Positions 10,790-21,053 of a stretch of 64,000 nt of DNA are shown in pieces. The notes below the pieces were generated by a model. That model ran no database searches. It was not told the DNA's origin and worked only from the letters and a program-made list of their open reading frames with translations. The DNA comes from Gonocerus acuteangulatus (lineage: Eukaryota; Arthropoda; Insecta; Hemiptera; Coreidae). Each line of letters starts with the position of its first letter. Position 1 is the first letter of the stretch. The translations under genes were made by a program, and so were the position numbers. The stretch covers positions 14,994,038 to 15,058,037 of the forward strand of contig OX328123.1 in assembly GCA_946811695.1 (NCBI GenBank), in the 5' to 3' direction.

Positions 10790-10950
10790 TTTAACGGGGG
10801 TCATTTTCGGTGTCTACTAGGTAGGATCGATAAAGATTCGAAGAAATTTTTTAAAAATTCCGTCATGAGTGCAACCTCAATAGCTACTTTCCTTCGGAGG
10901 AAAGTGCTAAAGAAGAGTAGGTATATTATTACCGTGATTTCTTAAGCACT
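10299..10950 (+). mobile_element. Family H repeat copy with internal tandem duplication and terminal hairpin
   Basis: Two diverged tandem modules of about 143-146 bases begin at GTAAACCCC (10299 and 10442), with the start of a third at 10588. Each contains CGACCGATTTAG-type and CGTTTCGTTACAATA-type blocks. Next come TTAACAGACATA, a (TA)n tract, and a block TCTACTAGGTAGGATCGATA. The element ends with the hairpin TTTCCTTCGGAGGAAA followed by GTGCTAA at about 10884-10910. Related pieces lie at 35870-36770. No coding content. Confidence 0.7.
10719..10786. repeat. (TA)n microsatellite inside family H
   Basis: TA run with one TTTA interruption near 10753. It sits between ACAGACA and AATTTTAACGGGGG, the same place as in the related copy at 36099-36165. 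Confidence 0.95.
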
Positions 10951-11575
10951 ATTCATGTTGTAATATTTTTGTAATTCGTTCATTTATATTAATGTTTAGC
11001 AATGTATATTCTATTTTATTATGTAAAAAACTTGCGGGGAGTGTATCAAAAGATATAGGGCACACATTAACATATAAACGGCTCTAGCATAGGGTTGCCA
11101 TGGCTGAGAAAATAAAAATTTTTATTAAATGCGTTATATATTGAGTTTTCTTTGCTACATTTTTTTTTTTATAAGTTTTGTGCTGCTTAAGATTCACTAA
11201 AAATCGATACATGGTGCAGAAAATAATATGACCTCGTGTAATAAATCTGTAATGTTTAAACTAATATTTCTCTTAGTCTAGTTTGAAATTAAATAGGTTT
11301 TAGAGACAACGCTGAGGTTGTGACCCACTTTTTAGCATCGCTCCACTCTCACTACGCTGGAAAGCGAAAACTAGGTTGCTCCTGTATTGGTTTGTTGTCA
11401 GTACTGGTACGCTTTCATTTTGTGCGTTTTCACAATTTGTATTGGCTGTTGATTTGTTTTCGCTTGTACGTACATTTCTCTTTGAGATATTTTTAGAATG
11501 TAGCTTTGAAACTTCAGGGACATAATGGCAGCTTCTAATTAAATTGATTGTGCATGCTGTTAAAATTCAAATAAT
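10951..11575. other. Unassigned AT-rich DNA, no gene
   Basis: No recognisable motif. There are several short A or T runs. Confidence 0.45.
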
Positions 11576-11706
11576 TTTTGCGCGGTTCCTCACTCGCTGT
11601 AGTGTGGAGGAAATCCGCCGTTTCCTAAATGCCGACTAGAAAAGCCCAAGTTTCAGAACCTATAAACCCCAAAAATAAAGGTGGTTCAAATTTGTATTTA
11701 TATGTA
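11576..11706 (-). mobile_element. Family X 3' fragment
   Basis: The reverse complement of the 3' part of family X: GCGCGGTTCCTCACTCGC at the end, then CCGACTAGAAAAGC-type and AATAAAGGTGGTTCAAATTT blocks as in 22999-23150. It is truncated exactly where the RTE-like element at 11708 begins. Confidence 0.7.
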
Positions 11707-11707
11707 A

Positions 11708-12250
11708 CTAGCCGTTACCCGGCGTGTCATGCTACACCTACTTTCTGCATCTAGAAAAGCCCAAATAAATTAGAAATCAACTAAATAATATTAAAATATA
11801 ATAACACGAATCTGTAAGTGTTCGGGTTCACAGTATCGAACCCTTGCCCTTGGAACTGTTGGTCCTAGCCTATGACACTCCCCAAATCAAGACCTACAAG
11901 TTTCCCAAGTGTGGTCAAATACAGTCAAACGGTGTGGATTTGAATAAGGAACAAATATACAGATAGGTGGTAGACGTTCTCGACTTAGCCTACGACTCTC
12001 CCCGTACCAACACCTACCTCTGTGCCAAGATTGATTAAAATCGGTCAAACAGTGTGGATGGAACAGTGTGGACAAACATGCAGACAGACAGGTGGTAGAT
12101 GTTTTTGACTTATCCTACGACACTACCCGGATCAAGATCTACCTGTGTGCCAAGTTGGGTCAAAATCGGTCGAGCGGTGTGGATTTGTATAAGGAACAAA
12201 CAGACAAACATGTGATTTTTGTATATATAGACATACGCACTTACATGTAA
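11708..12250 (+). mobile_element. Short RTE-like element; single-copy relative of the 48-bp satellite unit
   Basis: It starts CTAGCCGTTACCCGGCGTGT and continues to GCATCTAGAAAAGC. The first 48 bases match the 48-bp satellite unit at about 42 positions. Three diverged tandem modules follow at 11874, 11994 and 12119 (spacing 120 and 125). Each has ACCTACxTGTGTGCCAAG-like, AAAATCGGTCAAACG-like and GGAACAAACAGACA-like blocks, a layout well known from 3' regions of arthropod RTE elements. It ends near a short TA run at 12221-12230. It has no coding region, so it is a non-autonomous or truncated copy. Confidence 0.75.
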
Positions 12251-12299
12251 AATATACATTTATATTACACAGATACATATTTATATACATACATGTCTG

Positions 12300-12890
12300 T
12301 TCGTTCTCTAACTCCCCCCAAAATTAGCCCGAATTTGGTCAAATTTAGTGCGAAAATACATCGTCTAATTTAAAAGGTTATGTTCGTTAACCAGCACTGG
12401 AACCTTATTTTTTGGTGTAATTTCGTACAAAAAAAAAAAAAAAATCACATCGCTTACGTTATTGCATTTATATGCTTGCAGATAAACTTTTTATAGGTTT
12501 TCTGACGTAGGAAAACGAACTGAACCATTCTTATTATCATTGGCGATATCATTGACAGGTTTTTACAAAAGTGTACAAAACTTTTTTTCAAACTAATTTT
12601 GGGGTTGGGTACTGTGAATCTATGATTCAGCTCAAAATTGTTCCACATATTTGACGTTTATCCAAACTAACATATTTTGGTTAATGTTATACGAAGGAAG
12701 CCTTGGGAAAAAAGGATTGCCTTTACAGACACGAGAAGTTTTGGGAATTTCGTTTATTTTCTGAAATATCTCCAAAAGGGTTTACAAATCGTGTTAAGTG
12801 GAAGGGATGTGTGTATATATATGTATACACGCAAATTTGAAACACTGTCATTTTCTTGATCTATGGGTATGGAAAAGTGAAATTTGGAGT
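12300..12890 (-). mobile_element. Family X fragment (diverged, part inverted)
   Basis: From 12300 to about 12600 the order is that of family X on the minus strand: GTTCGTTAACCAGCA, ATATGCTTGCAGAT, GACGTAGGAAAACGAA. After 12777 a block in plus orientation (CGCAAATTTGAAACACTGTC) matches the family's part beyond the (TA)n tract. The copy is therefore old or rearranged. Confidence 0.6.
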
Positions 12891-13014
12891 GAGAAAGGAA
12901 GCGCCCTCAAAGTTAATCCTTGTGAAAACTTTTCGAAGTTAAAAATAGTTTTCAGCTTATTTGGATTCTATTATTATATTGATCTTTTACATAGAGAGTG
13001 TAACATTTAACCCT

Positions 13015-13374
13015 TTAACCCTTTGCTCTAAGCACTTTGGTGTGATACTTCTTTTTTTTTGTCTGATAGTTAATTAGTCCATTGTAAGGAAACTCAGCAA
13101 GCACGATTGTTTTACAAGCTGAACGAAAGTAGCAAACGTGAGTGGTACAGTTGTTAGAAGGACACTGGAGTTGAAGGACACACACAAGGGTTGTGATACC
13201 AGAAGCCAATGTTACAGCAGGATTTTTATGTTTAAATATATTTAAAGTTAGCTTTTCTATCAATACAATTTCAGTGTTTCTCTTGAAATCTGAAATTTGG
13301 CGACCACTGTCGACTAATGACTGTTTCAATTTCTCACAATTTCCAGTCAACCTATTTTCCGAAATATGCTCCAT
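13015..13374 (-). CDS. Unrecognised 119-codon open frame
   Basis: I do not recognise this product. The frame starts MEHISENRLTGNCEKLKQSL and ends KKKKYHTKVLRAKG. It has a mid segment with scattered cysteines (VCVLQLQCPSNNC, VCYFRSAC) and a basic C-terminus. There is no signal peptide or clear membrane segment. In AT-rich DNA a frame this long can arise by chance and no neighbouring exon was recognised. It sits between a family X fragment and a duplicated repeat. It could be part of an unknown repeat. Confidence 0.2.
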   Translation of the reverse strand: MEHISENRLTGNCEKLKQSLVDSGRQISDFKRNTEIVLIEKLTLNIFKHKNPAVTLASGITTLVCVLQLQCPSNNCTTHVCYFRSACKTIVLAEFPYNGLINYQTKKKKYHTKVLRAKG

Positions 13375-13382
13375 TGATTGAG

Positions 13383-14105
13383 TAGACCTTGTAGCAAATT
13401 GAATCAGCTTTCATTTGTAATAGATGATCATTTCGCTAGGACACATGGTTTCCGAGATATAAGCAAAAACTCGAAAAACGGGACCTCCTCCCCCCCCCCC
13501 CCGGCTGAAAGGCTACGGGGGGCGATTTTGACATGTTGACCATCTAACTAGCCCAAACAAAGTTACAAAGTCAAAAATGTTGTTCAAATATTTTCCTCTA
13601 TAACCCGTCCTTGCTGGACTATTAGTAGACAGTTGTCGCCAAGTTTAAGTACTTTGAAATTGTTTTAACGTTCGAAGAAGAATACATTAAATAGTAAAGT
13701 AATATATATTATTGAAGGGAGTGTAATGCTCTACAACCCTATAACCGGCATTTATTTTGGGGGTGCATGGTTAAAGAGTTTTCCGCTCAGAGCAAAAAAT
13801 GTGCGACAAAATTACAGACTTTCAAGAGCAGATATTTTGAAAACTAAAGATATATCGAGAAACTCGATTGAATAGAACTTGTAGAAAATGTAATCAGCTT
13901 TAATTTGTTATAGAATATTCATGTCGCTAGGAAGCATAGTTTCCGAGATATATGCGAAAACTCGAAAAAAAGGGGACCTTGTACGCCCCACCCACCGGCT
14001 CAAAGGCTACGGGTGGGGACTTTTGATATATTCACCTCTTAACTAATCCGAAGAAAGATATGTAGTCAAAAATTGGATTCCAAGCATTTTCCGCTATAGC
14101 TGTTT
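13383..14105. repeat. Old tandem duplication, about 485-bp period
   Basis: Two diverged copies (13383-13620 and 13868-14105) share ordered blocks: CTTGTAG-AAAxTGAATCAGC, TTTCCGAGATATA-GC-AAAACTCGAAAAA, GGCT-AAAGGCTACGGG and CGCTATAxC. The first copy has a C-run at about 13490-13502. The region between the copies (13621-13867) is unmatched. Confidence 0.75.
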
Positions 14106-14344
14106 TTGTGCATTCGTTACCTGGTCTGGTATTGTAATGTAAAGAAAGTAATGTATTAATAGACAATGTGTACATGCGTATAGTTAATTATATATTTCAA
14201 AAACAATTTCGAAATCGTCGTAGGGAAAGGTAACCATTCGAAAGCTTGCGGAATTCTTTACAAAAACACTTCCAAACGAAATTTCGATACGACAATGTCA
14301 CTAGAAGAAATAACTCCTTAATTCACTAAAATTGTAGGCTTCTT

Positions 14345-14565
14345 TGCTTTGAATGGTTTTATTTATTTATTTTAATTTTAACGTCCATTATTATTAACTA
14401 AAAATTTTAGGACAGTTTACCACCCATTTGTAGCCATGATACAGGTTATGACTTTTTTCTTTTCTAGGGAGTAGCTACCACTCCTGGTGGGAATCGAACC
14501 TACGACCCTTGGCACGGAGTGATAAGTACTCAAGCCTTAACACTCACAGCCACCGGGCCTCCGAA
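14345..14565 (-). mobile_element. tRNA-derived SINE (family 3), minus strand
   Basis: Read on the minus strand it begins GGAGGCCCGGTGGCTGTGAG, carries a B-box (GTAGGTTCGATTCCCACC) and runs through GTGGTAGCTACTCCCTAG to TTAATAATAATGGACGTTAA and an A/T-rich tail. The same order occurs on the plus strand at 21683-21860. Head plus body is about 200 bases. Confidence 0.8.
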
Positions 14566-15214
14566 CGGTTTATGTGTTTGTGTTCTATTGTTTGGTTTAT
14601 TTGCAATTAATTTTTGATGTAAAATGAATTTGCTAGTTAAAGAAGTAAGGTAAAATGAGAACCAATTTTTGGATCTTTGTATTTCTGCTTTTGGACTGGA
14701 AGGCGAAGGCCCTAGTCTATTCAGTAAGGTTTTTGTGAATATTGGCACAATACATCTCATTTTTGTTCATGATTTCATTGGATAATATTTTTTACATAAT
14801 GTTAGCTACATCTATTCCATGTTTTCGAAATGACACTGGGGATAAGAACGTTATAGATACATGATGAAGTTTTTACTGCGAATCGGACTTTTTTTTGTGC
14901 ATTAATCCGACAAGTAATTGGTAGGTTAATACAGCAAATTGGCCGATTCAGACTCATTATTAGATAATAAATTCACTGGTAATGGTTCTACCATTGAGGG
15001 GGTCGGAGGCTAATGTAAAACACCACATGTTTAAGGGCATATGTGCTGGAGGTCATAGAGGGTTTATGAGACAGGTGGGAGTTGGAGCCTCGACCACATC
15101 TGCTCTTGAGACTATTTCCGCGTGACCGTACTTCTAGACCGTTACCAAGGCTGGTAACCAAGGACACAAAGAGCCTTCACTCTTCGGACGCATTTACAAG
15201 CTTCGAGTAATATC
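14566..15214. other. Unassigned DNA, no gene
   Basis: A 76-codon minus frame overlaps the SINE and is not credible. A less AT-rich block at about 14995-15190 has no motif I recognise. Confidence 0.4.
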
Positions 15215-16019
15215 TATTATATATTTGTCAAATACCACTCACTCACTCACTCACTCACTGACCTATCATCGCCCAGCCCAATCCACTTGACAGAAAAATT
15301 TGAAAGTTTGCAAGGAAGCTCCCTTTAGAAATTAAACACTCGCTAAGAAAGGTTTTTTTGATATTCATTTTTTTAAGTATTTTTAGGAGGGTTTGAACTT
15401 TTAGTTTTAAAGAGAGCATGCGTTGCTAGGACGATAACAGAATAGCTGTTACCGTACTGTGTCTATTTCATAGTATAATTTTTAATTGTGGTTAATTTCC
15501 ACAGTGATGGCAGTCCTTGAATTACTAGAAATAAACTAACCCTGATAGACTTTACGCTAACCATGGACAAAATCACCATTTTAATTGAGGTTCATTTCAA
15601 CCTTCAGGAAGAGTTTTCCTGGTGATGGTCCATCCGAGGTAATAATTTCCCGAACCCTTGCACAGCCTCGTCACCCATCAGCATCCCCAGTCACAACACT
15701 TCTTGATAATGCTCTAAAATATAATGGGTGTTTCCAAATGACCTTTGAGAAACACAAATTTTTAAATTTTAACGTACATTTATTATTGACAACGAATTTT
15801 AACCTGTACTGGTAAAACTCCTGTTACTGGTAACCTGGGTTTTCTCTAAGATAGGGGGATACGGAGTACCCCCTATCTTAGAGATAACCCATCATCAGTG
15901 TCAAGAAAGATTACACTTTGATTACTCATCAATTGATGAGCGTAAATTTTGATGATACATTATTTAACGCAATAAAAAAAGTACTTATCTCCCGGGACGA
16001 AGCACGGGCCTTCAGCTAG
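15215..16019 (-). mobile_element. RTE-like element, minus strand
   Basis: The 5' end, on the minus strand at 16019, reads CTAGCTGAAGGCCCGTGCTT and then the TAAGTACTTTTTTTATTGCG block. The middle has GGAAACACCCATTATATTTT and GAGGCTGTGCAAGGGTTCGG. The 3' end has a (GAGT)n run (15236-15261 on the plus strand as CACT) and TATTTGACAAATATATAATA. A second copy in the other orientation lies at 46437-47605 with the same order of blocks. No open frame remains. The RTE assignment follows from the CTAGCTG start and CCGTGCTTCGT block, common in arthropod RTE elements. Confidence 0.75.
15836..15893. repeat. Long hairpin within the RTE-like element
   Basis: The left arm TGGGTTTTCTCTAAGATAGG plus GGG pairs with its inverse ending GAGATAACCCA. 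That makes 23 base pairs with one mismatch and a 10-base loop (15859-15868). The second copy of the element does not show it. Confidence 0.85.
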
Positions 16020-16066
16020 TATTTAATAAAGGAGTATCATTACGATACACTATTATCGCTTGATAG

Positions 16067-16290
16067 GTGAAATATTTCGAAACAAAATTTCATTATTTAT
16101 TATCATTTCGGGAGTTCAAACCGAATTGTACACTTTTCAGTGTTCCACTTACAATCAAACACATACTTACGCAGTGTAGAGAAATAGAAGACATTGACTT
16201 ACCAATAGACTTGCTTAAACAGTACAGTACAAACATTAATAACATTCTAAAATATTTAAAAATGAAAAATAAATTCCAACATTTTTAAAA
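16067..16290 (+). pseudogene. LINE C-terminal Cys-His tail relic
   Basis: The frame contains CTLFSVPLTIKHILTQC, which corresponds to CAICNANLTIKHILTDC in the LINE at 27911-28450, and then IDLPIDLLKQYSTNINNIL, again collinear with that copy (NLPHDMNELL...YLNTIL). In known LINEs this CX2CX7HX4C motif follows RNase H near the ORF2 end. Here the second Cys is Phe. The 5' part before about residue 20 is unrelated. After the stop, 16291-16460 may be the LINE's 3' tail. Confidence 0.75.
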
Positions 16291-17683
16291 ATATGTCTGC
16301 ATTTTTTTTGAATTTTCATTTATCCTTCTTTTTTGTATGTGTTTGTGTTTAATGGCGTTTTAACACTTGGGCTATTAACGCTGGGCTATCTAAAGGTTGC
16401 CACTCTTTTGTAATGCCAAAAGCACGTGTTTGTAACCCATTCAGGTACTGGCCACATTTAGAATTTTTAGTCCCAAATAGTATAATAGGAACTGTTTTGT
16501 TCACCACATATTTCAATTTTTATACTTTAGTATAATTTGATATGCTTAATAAAGTCAAAGTATCTTGTATTTAACACTAAAATGAAGTCTTCCATAGAAT
16601 AAGATATGAAATTGAGAAACATATTAGCAATAGTGTTTTGCTGTAGTGAAAATCGGTTTCCTGTTGTGGCACCTTAATCCTCTCTTTTAGATTCATTTTA
16701 AATTTTTACAAACTGTTTTTTATTTTTTTTAGGAAAGATAAAAAAGAAACGAAAAACTTTTTAACTGTTTTCATTCAAAGCTTTCCAAAAGGCACTTTTA
16801 TTTATTATTTGAAGGTTTGGTGTGATTCCATAGGGGAAAAATATTAATAGTTTATATCCTTAGGTCCCAAAAGACAACAGGAATAATTATCATATGTAAA
16901 GACGCTATGATGACGGAGTTCCTTCGAGCTGGACTGTTATCATCTAGTTGATGTAGGCGACAAAGATTGTTTTCATTGTTCAGAAGTTCGCTCATGAGCG
17001 GAATGTCAATAGCCAACATTTCCTTCAAAATGTGTACAAATTAATGTAAAATCAAATTCAGGCCATTTCAGGGAGTTGATGGGAAGCAATAAGTCTACTA
17101 CTACAGCCGAATAAATTGGCGCATGAAGGTTCAGAGGCCAGCTATTATCCCCAGACCTTGTCCTTCCTTCTCAAAGTCATCCAGGCTCTGTCCATCCTCG
17201 TGTCTGCTCTTCCTCTCCGATAGCCTCTAGGTACAATGGATTTTCCTGTCTCGCAATATTTTTTTTTGTAATAATAAGTTTATTTAACATCTGTACATTT
17301 GTAAAATACATTAGTTACGTTTGCTCACAGATATAAATAATAATATACACAGAAATTGATTAATAAGAATGACGAAATAAATTCACCTTAATTTTCCATT
17401 TAGGTGGTAAAGTTGTTCCATTTAGGTGGTAAAGTTGTCCCAAAATGTACGATACTATTATTAATGGCTAATTCGGAGAACCTGCGTCATATTAAAGCGT
17501 GTCAGTTAAAAACATTAACGCATGTATAAATGAAATTTTAAGAACAAATGTAACCACTGTTACTTTTGGCTTAAAAATCAAGCCCCAACGTTCTTACAAA
17601 CAAAGACCAACTTCCACCCAGCAAATTCTTAACCAGTTTTTGTTTACAAACAAGTTGTCAACAAACAAGTTCTGAAAATTAAA
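16291..17683. other. Unassigned AT-rich DNA
   Basis: No gene. It includes a two-copy 22-base tandem (TTCCATTTAGGTGGTAAAGT-TG) at 17394-17437 and a T-run at 17260-17268. A block at 16896-16960 (ATGATGACGGAGTTCCTTCG) resembles the start of family X. Confidence 0.45.
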
Positions 17684-17783
17684 TCACAAAACGAATATTC
17701 TCGTGTCTAACTGTGGGTTGGAATAAGAGGATGCTCTTCTTAGCCTGAATAGCTCGTTAACGACGAGGGTAAGAATAAAGAGT

Positions 17784-17835
<52 letters not shown>

Positions 17836-17853
17836 TATGGAGGGGGGGGGGGG
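17784..17853. repeat. (TG)n-(AG)n microsatellite with G-run
   Basis: About 17 TG units, then about 8 AG units, then ATATGGA and a run of about 12 G. Confidence 0.95.
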
Positions 17854-18239
17854 TATTTTCCAATGTCAACTATCACTTGACCCACTCTGCATGACCCATT
17901 TCACCTTAATGAGCATTTGATGTTTCGCTAACAACTATTCATCCTTCCTCTCTTGATGAAGTACACCGATGGCAATGGAACAACATAGGATACATAGCAC
18001 ATTAGTACTATTTTCATGGGGACAATGAGACTCACCGAATCTGCGTTTGAAAACTAAAAACGGAGAATTTGATGTTCATAATGGGACGTTTTCCTTTGGA
18101 TACCACCAAATATGAATAACATAAGCCTGACGAAGCTGGGGAGGAATCCTACGAAATATCGCTGCAGTAGGAAAGAAGAATCACCTCTGGAGATAGAAGA
18201 AAAATGTCATCCCAGCGAAGCAAAATCCATCATAATATA
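17854..18239. other. Unassigned DNA, no gene
   Basis: Nothing recognised. It is somewhat less AT-rich than the surroundings at 18125-18230. Confidence 0.4.
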
Positions 18240-19068
18240 CAGGGTGTCCCGCATTGAAATGTCATAACTTTTATTCTGCATCCAATTTGTAGTTCAGTGG
18301 CGCAAAATTGAGCGTTCTATCTGAAAATGTATAAGAGCTACTCAATTTTTTGTCTATTTTAAAAACTACTGGCTTTTTTGAAGACAAACTGTGGGAACGG
18401 TTAGGGAACACCCTTCAGCCATTCCTTCGCCACTCGTCCATTGTCAGCTGGGCAACCATCCATTTGTAACCAGAGTGAGTTAATATTTGGTAGATGGGCT
18501 GTAATAAACATCATGTAGTGGGGGAAGGATAGGACATTGCCATCATCGTGTGAAATTAAAGAATTTGTTCAGAATGGCTCCTTCACGCCAAAGCACCTTT
18601 ATTGGTTTTGAGTTAGAAATCAGAAAAAAATAGATTGAAATAATTTTTTTTTCTAAAAATACGAGGAACCATTTTGAAGCTTATTAAATAATGCAACTTC
18701 TGAGTTGGAGGAAAATTCTAAATCTAAAAATAGCGTATTCAGAAAACATTGAATAATTTAATAAAACACTAATATTAAACATTCTCATCTATATGCCTTT
18801 GAATATAGCTCTTAATTTACATGGTAATATTTTGATAACGGGTGTTTATTATTGGAAATTTAATGTAGATTCTATCGTTATTCACGATACATTGATCACA
18901 AATCCCGAAAACATAGTCTTTCGTTAGAAAAGCCTGTAGTTTTTAAAATAGACAAAAGATTGAGTAGCTCCTCTACATTTTCAGATAGAATGCTCATTTT
19001 TGCGCCCCTGAACTACAAATGGGTGGCAGAATAAACCCCTAAAGTTACGACAAATGCGGGAAACCCTG
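18240..19068 (-). mobile_element. mariner-like element with long inverted repeats and TA target
   Basis: The left end CAGGGTGTCCCGCATTGAAA and right end (inverse CAGGGTTTCCCGCATTTGTC) are flanked by TA (18238-18239, 19069-19070). The inverted repeats extend about 140 bases (GTAGTTCAG-GGCGCAAAA and AGCTACTCAAT-TTTTGTC in both). Inside, the minus strand at about 18430-18490 reads LQMDGCPADNGRVAKEWL, the DDE transposase block also seen at 3380-3500. The rest of the transposase is gone, so this is an internally deleted copy. Confidence 0.85.
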
Positions 19069-19070
19069 TA

Positions 19071-19131
<61 letters not shown>
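19071..19131. repeat. (TA)n microsatellite
   Basis: About 28 TA units between the mariner-like element and the LINE tail. Confidence 0.95.
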
Positions 19132-19133
<2 letters not shown>

Positions 19134-19165
19134 CCTATATTTACAACCTCCTGTAGTTTAAATCT

Positions 19166-19396
19166 GCTGTCCATTCCCGTGGTACCCGCTCCCGTCCCTC
19201 CGATCTCTATCCTCCCACTCATAAAACAGCCTTCTTCGACCGTTCCTTCATCTCCCGAGCCTCCTCCTTCTGGAACTCTATCCCTCTTTCCATTCGACAC
19301 TCTCCTTCCTTACCTGTCTTTAAATCCCGCCTCTTTGCTTTTCTCCTATCCTCCCAGGAAGACGCTTCTCAAAATTTCACCACCAGGAAGACCTGA
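19166..19396 (+). pseudogene. LINE reverse transcriptase C-terminus (5'-truncated)
   Basis: An open frame of 76 codons ends at TGA 19394-19396. It contains TRSRPSDL, KTAFFDRSFISRASSFWNSI and PLSIRHSPSLPVFKSRL. The F--SF---A---WNSIP-SI--SPSL--FK--L pattern is the common C-terminal block of CR1/Jockey-like ORF2 proteins. The 3' tail continues to about 19830, with a short stem (GGGAC-GAAGTCCC), AATAAAG, a T-run and CATT tandems. Reading starts at the (TA)n border, so it is 5'-truncated, typical of LINE insertion. The plus-strand 171-codon frame here is a shadow in another frame. Confidence 0.75.
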
Positions 19397-19830
19397 TTAC
19401 CTTTGTAAATTATATTGCTGTTTTTTTCTCGTGTTTATGCATTTTCCTAGTTTATATCTTTTTATAGCCCCCATTCCTTTAATATTTATTCAACTTTTAT
19501 TGAACAAATATTTATTTGTTTATTTAAACTCTTTAATTTTATTCCCATCCCCCTCTGAACATTGTATCATCATTGCCCCATTCCAATGAATGTACATATT
19601 TACTTATATTTCATTTTATTATTTAAGGCTTCACATATAATATTTGTATTAGTTGCTTCCTTTGTTTTGTTCTTTTATACTTTTGTTTTTCTTTATTCAT
19701 ATTTATATTTTTAGGTTAATTTCTTTATTGTTTATTTTGTACTTATTTTTATTCTTATGGGACGAAGTCCCAGAATAAAGTTTTTTTTTTTCATTCATTT
19801 TTTCATTCATTTTCATTCATTATATAAGGT
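19397..19830 (+). other. 3' tail of the LINE
   Basis: T-rich on the plus strand, ending AATAAAGTTTTT and CATT tandems at about 19780-19825. It resembles 8600-8650. Confidence 0.6.
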
Positions 19831-20027
19831 GTATGTACTCGTGTATACAAAACTGAAATTTATGACAAATGGAAGTGAAGCTTAATCCAAAACAGCATTA
19901 CATTGGTAGCCGGTTATTGTTCGATTATGAACTTCACTTTTCATTTAGACCAATTATTTGTGTGCCACTTTTCATCGAAATCGGACCATTTTTCTAGATT
20001 TATACGGTGTACAGTGTAATTTTACTT

Positions 20028-20597
20028 GCATTATTTCCCTAGATATAGGCGTTTCCATTTTTTTCGTCTAAACGCTATTTGTATTCGTTTGGTGGACGGG
20101 ATAATACTGGTGAAAAAAAAAAAAGATAAATAAACCAAGCTGCTGATTTCAATCCCCCAAGAGATAACTAAGGTGAACCTATAAAAACTACTCAGGCGGC
20201 TTTACGTTTATTAACATTTGACACTTACTACCAAATCAGTCATGTAAGTACCCAAGATGTTGTAGTGAAAAAATAACTTTTTTTATAGTCCCATCAACTT
20301 AACCAAAAAAAATGTTCGTGCGGTGCGTGGATCATTAAAAATGAAAAACTTTTATTTCGTGATAAGTTATTTGTTTGGGTGGCTGCTGTGGATTTGGTTT
20401 GAGATATTTTTGCACAAGGTAGACGGGATCTTATAGGAAATTTAATGCAGATTTTGAAAATGTCATCAGAATCAAATTGTATCAATGGCATGAACGACTT
20501 ATGGCGCAAAAATAGTCAATATATAGCGTTTAGACAAAACAAGCAAAAAATGGAGACGCCTATATCTAGGGAAATAATGCAAGTAAAAATTTTTCCT
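20028..20597. mobile_element. Inverted-repeat element, arms about 65 bp
   Basis: The left arm at 20022-20092 (ACTTGCATTATTTCCCTAGA, TATAGGCGT, GTCTAAACGCTAT) mirrors the right arm at about 20525-20597. Right of the arm the sequence runs to CGGGACCACCCTG near 20631, which looks like a terminal motif, but the left side has no matching motif. The centre has no gene. Confidence 0.7.
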
Positions 20598-20639
20598 TGG
20601 TGGCATTCAACTACACTTCGGGACCACCCTGTTTATAAC

Positions 20640-21053
20640 GTTTTTATAATAAATAGATGAAATGAATAAATTATCGAGAGGTGTGTTGTCCTTGAATGTA
20701 CTAAGAAATCTCGTACAATTATAATAATGAGCTTACCTTTTCCCTGAAATGTGAATGGTATGACTTTTGCAAAAAGTCGCCAGAGATATGTGCGTGCAGG
20801 ACTCGTAGCCTTGAACAGCGGCCTTGGGACAGAACAAGGACGAAGGATCTTCGCTCTGGTCGTATATGGAAAGCAGGAACTTGTCGATATGTCAACATTT
20901 CAAGGACGGTCTCTACTCTTCCCGGGACATTTCAGAATAGAATTCAGGACCTTGTAGGACGTTTGCTGTAACTAAAGAAAAAGTTCGACTTGCAGGAACT
21001 GCGAAATCTTGGCGTGTTTCTGTGCATACCATACTCCTATTAGTAAAGGAATA
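20640..21053. other. Unassigned DNA; inverted copy of the family X start at about 20980
   Basis: AAAAGTTCGACTTGCAGGAA at about 20981 resembles AAAAAGTCCGACTCGCAGGA at 30787. No supported gene. Confidence 0.45.

Noticed and set aside
19074..19589. 171-codon plus-strand frame
   Set aside because: It reads through a (TA)n tract and the wrong frame of a LINE C-terminus; the meaningful frame is 19166-19396.
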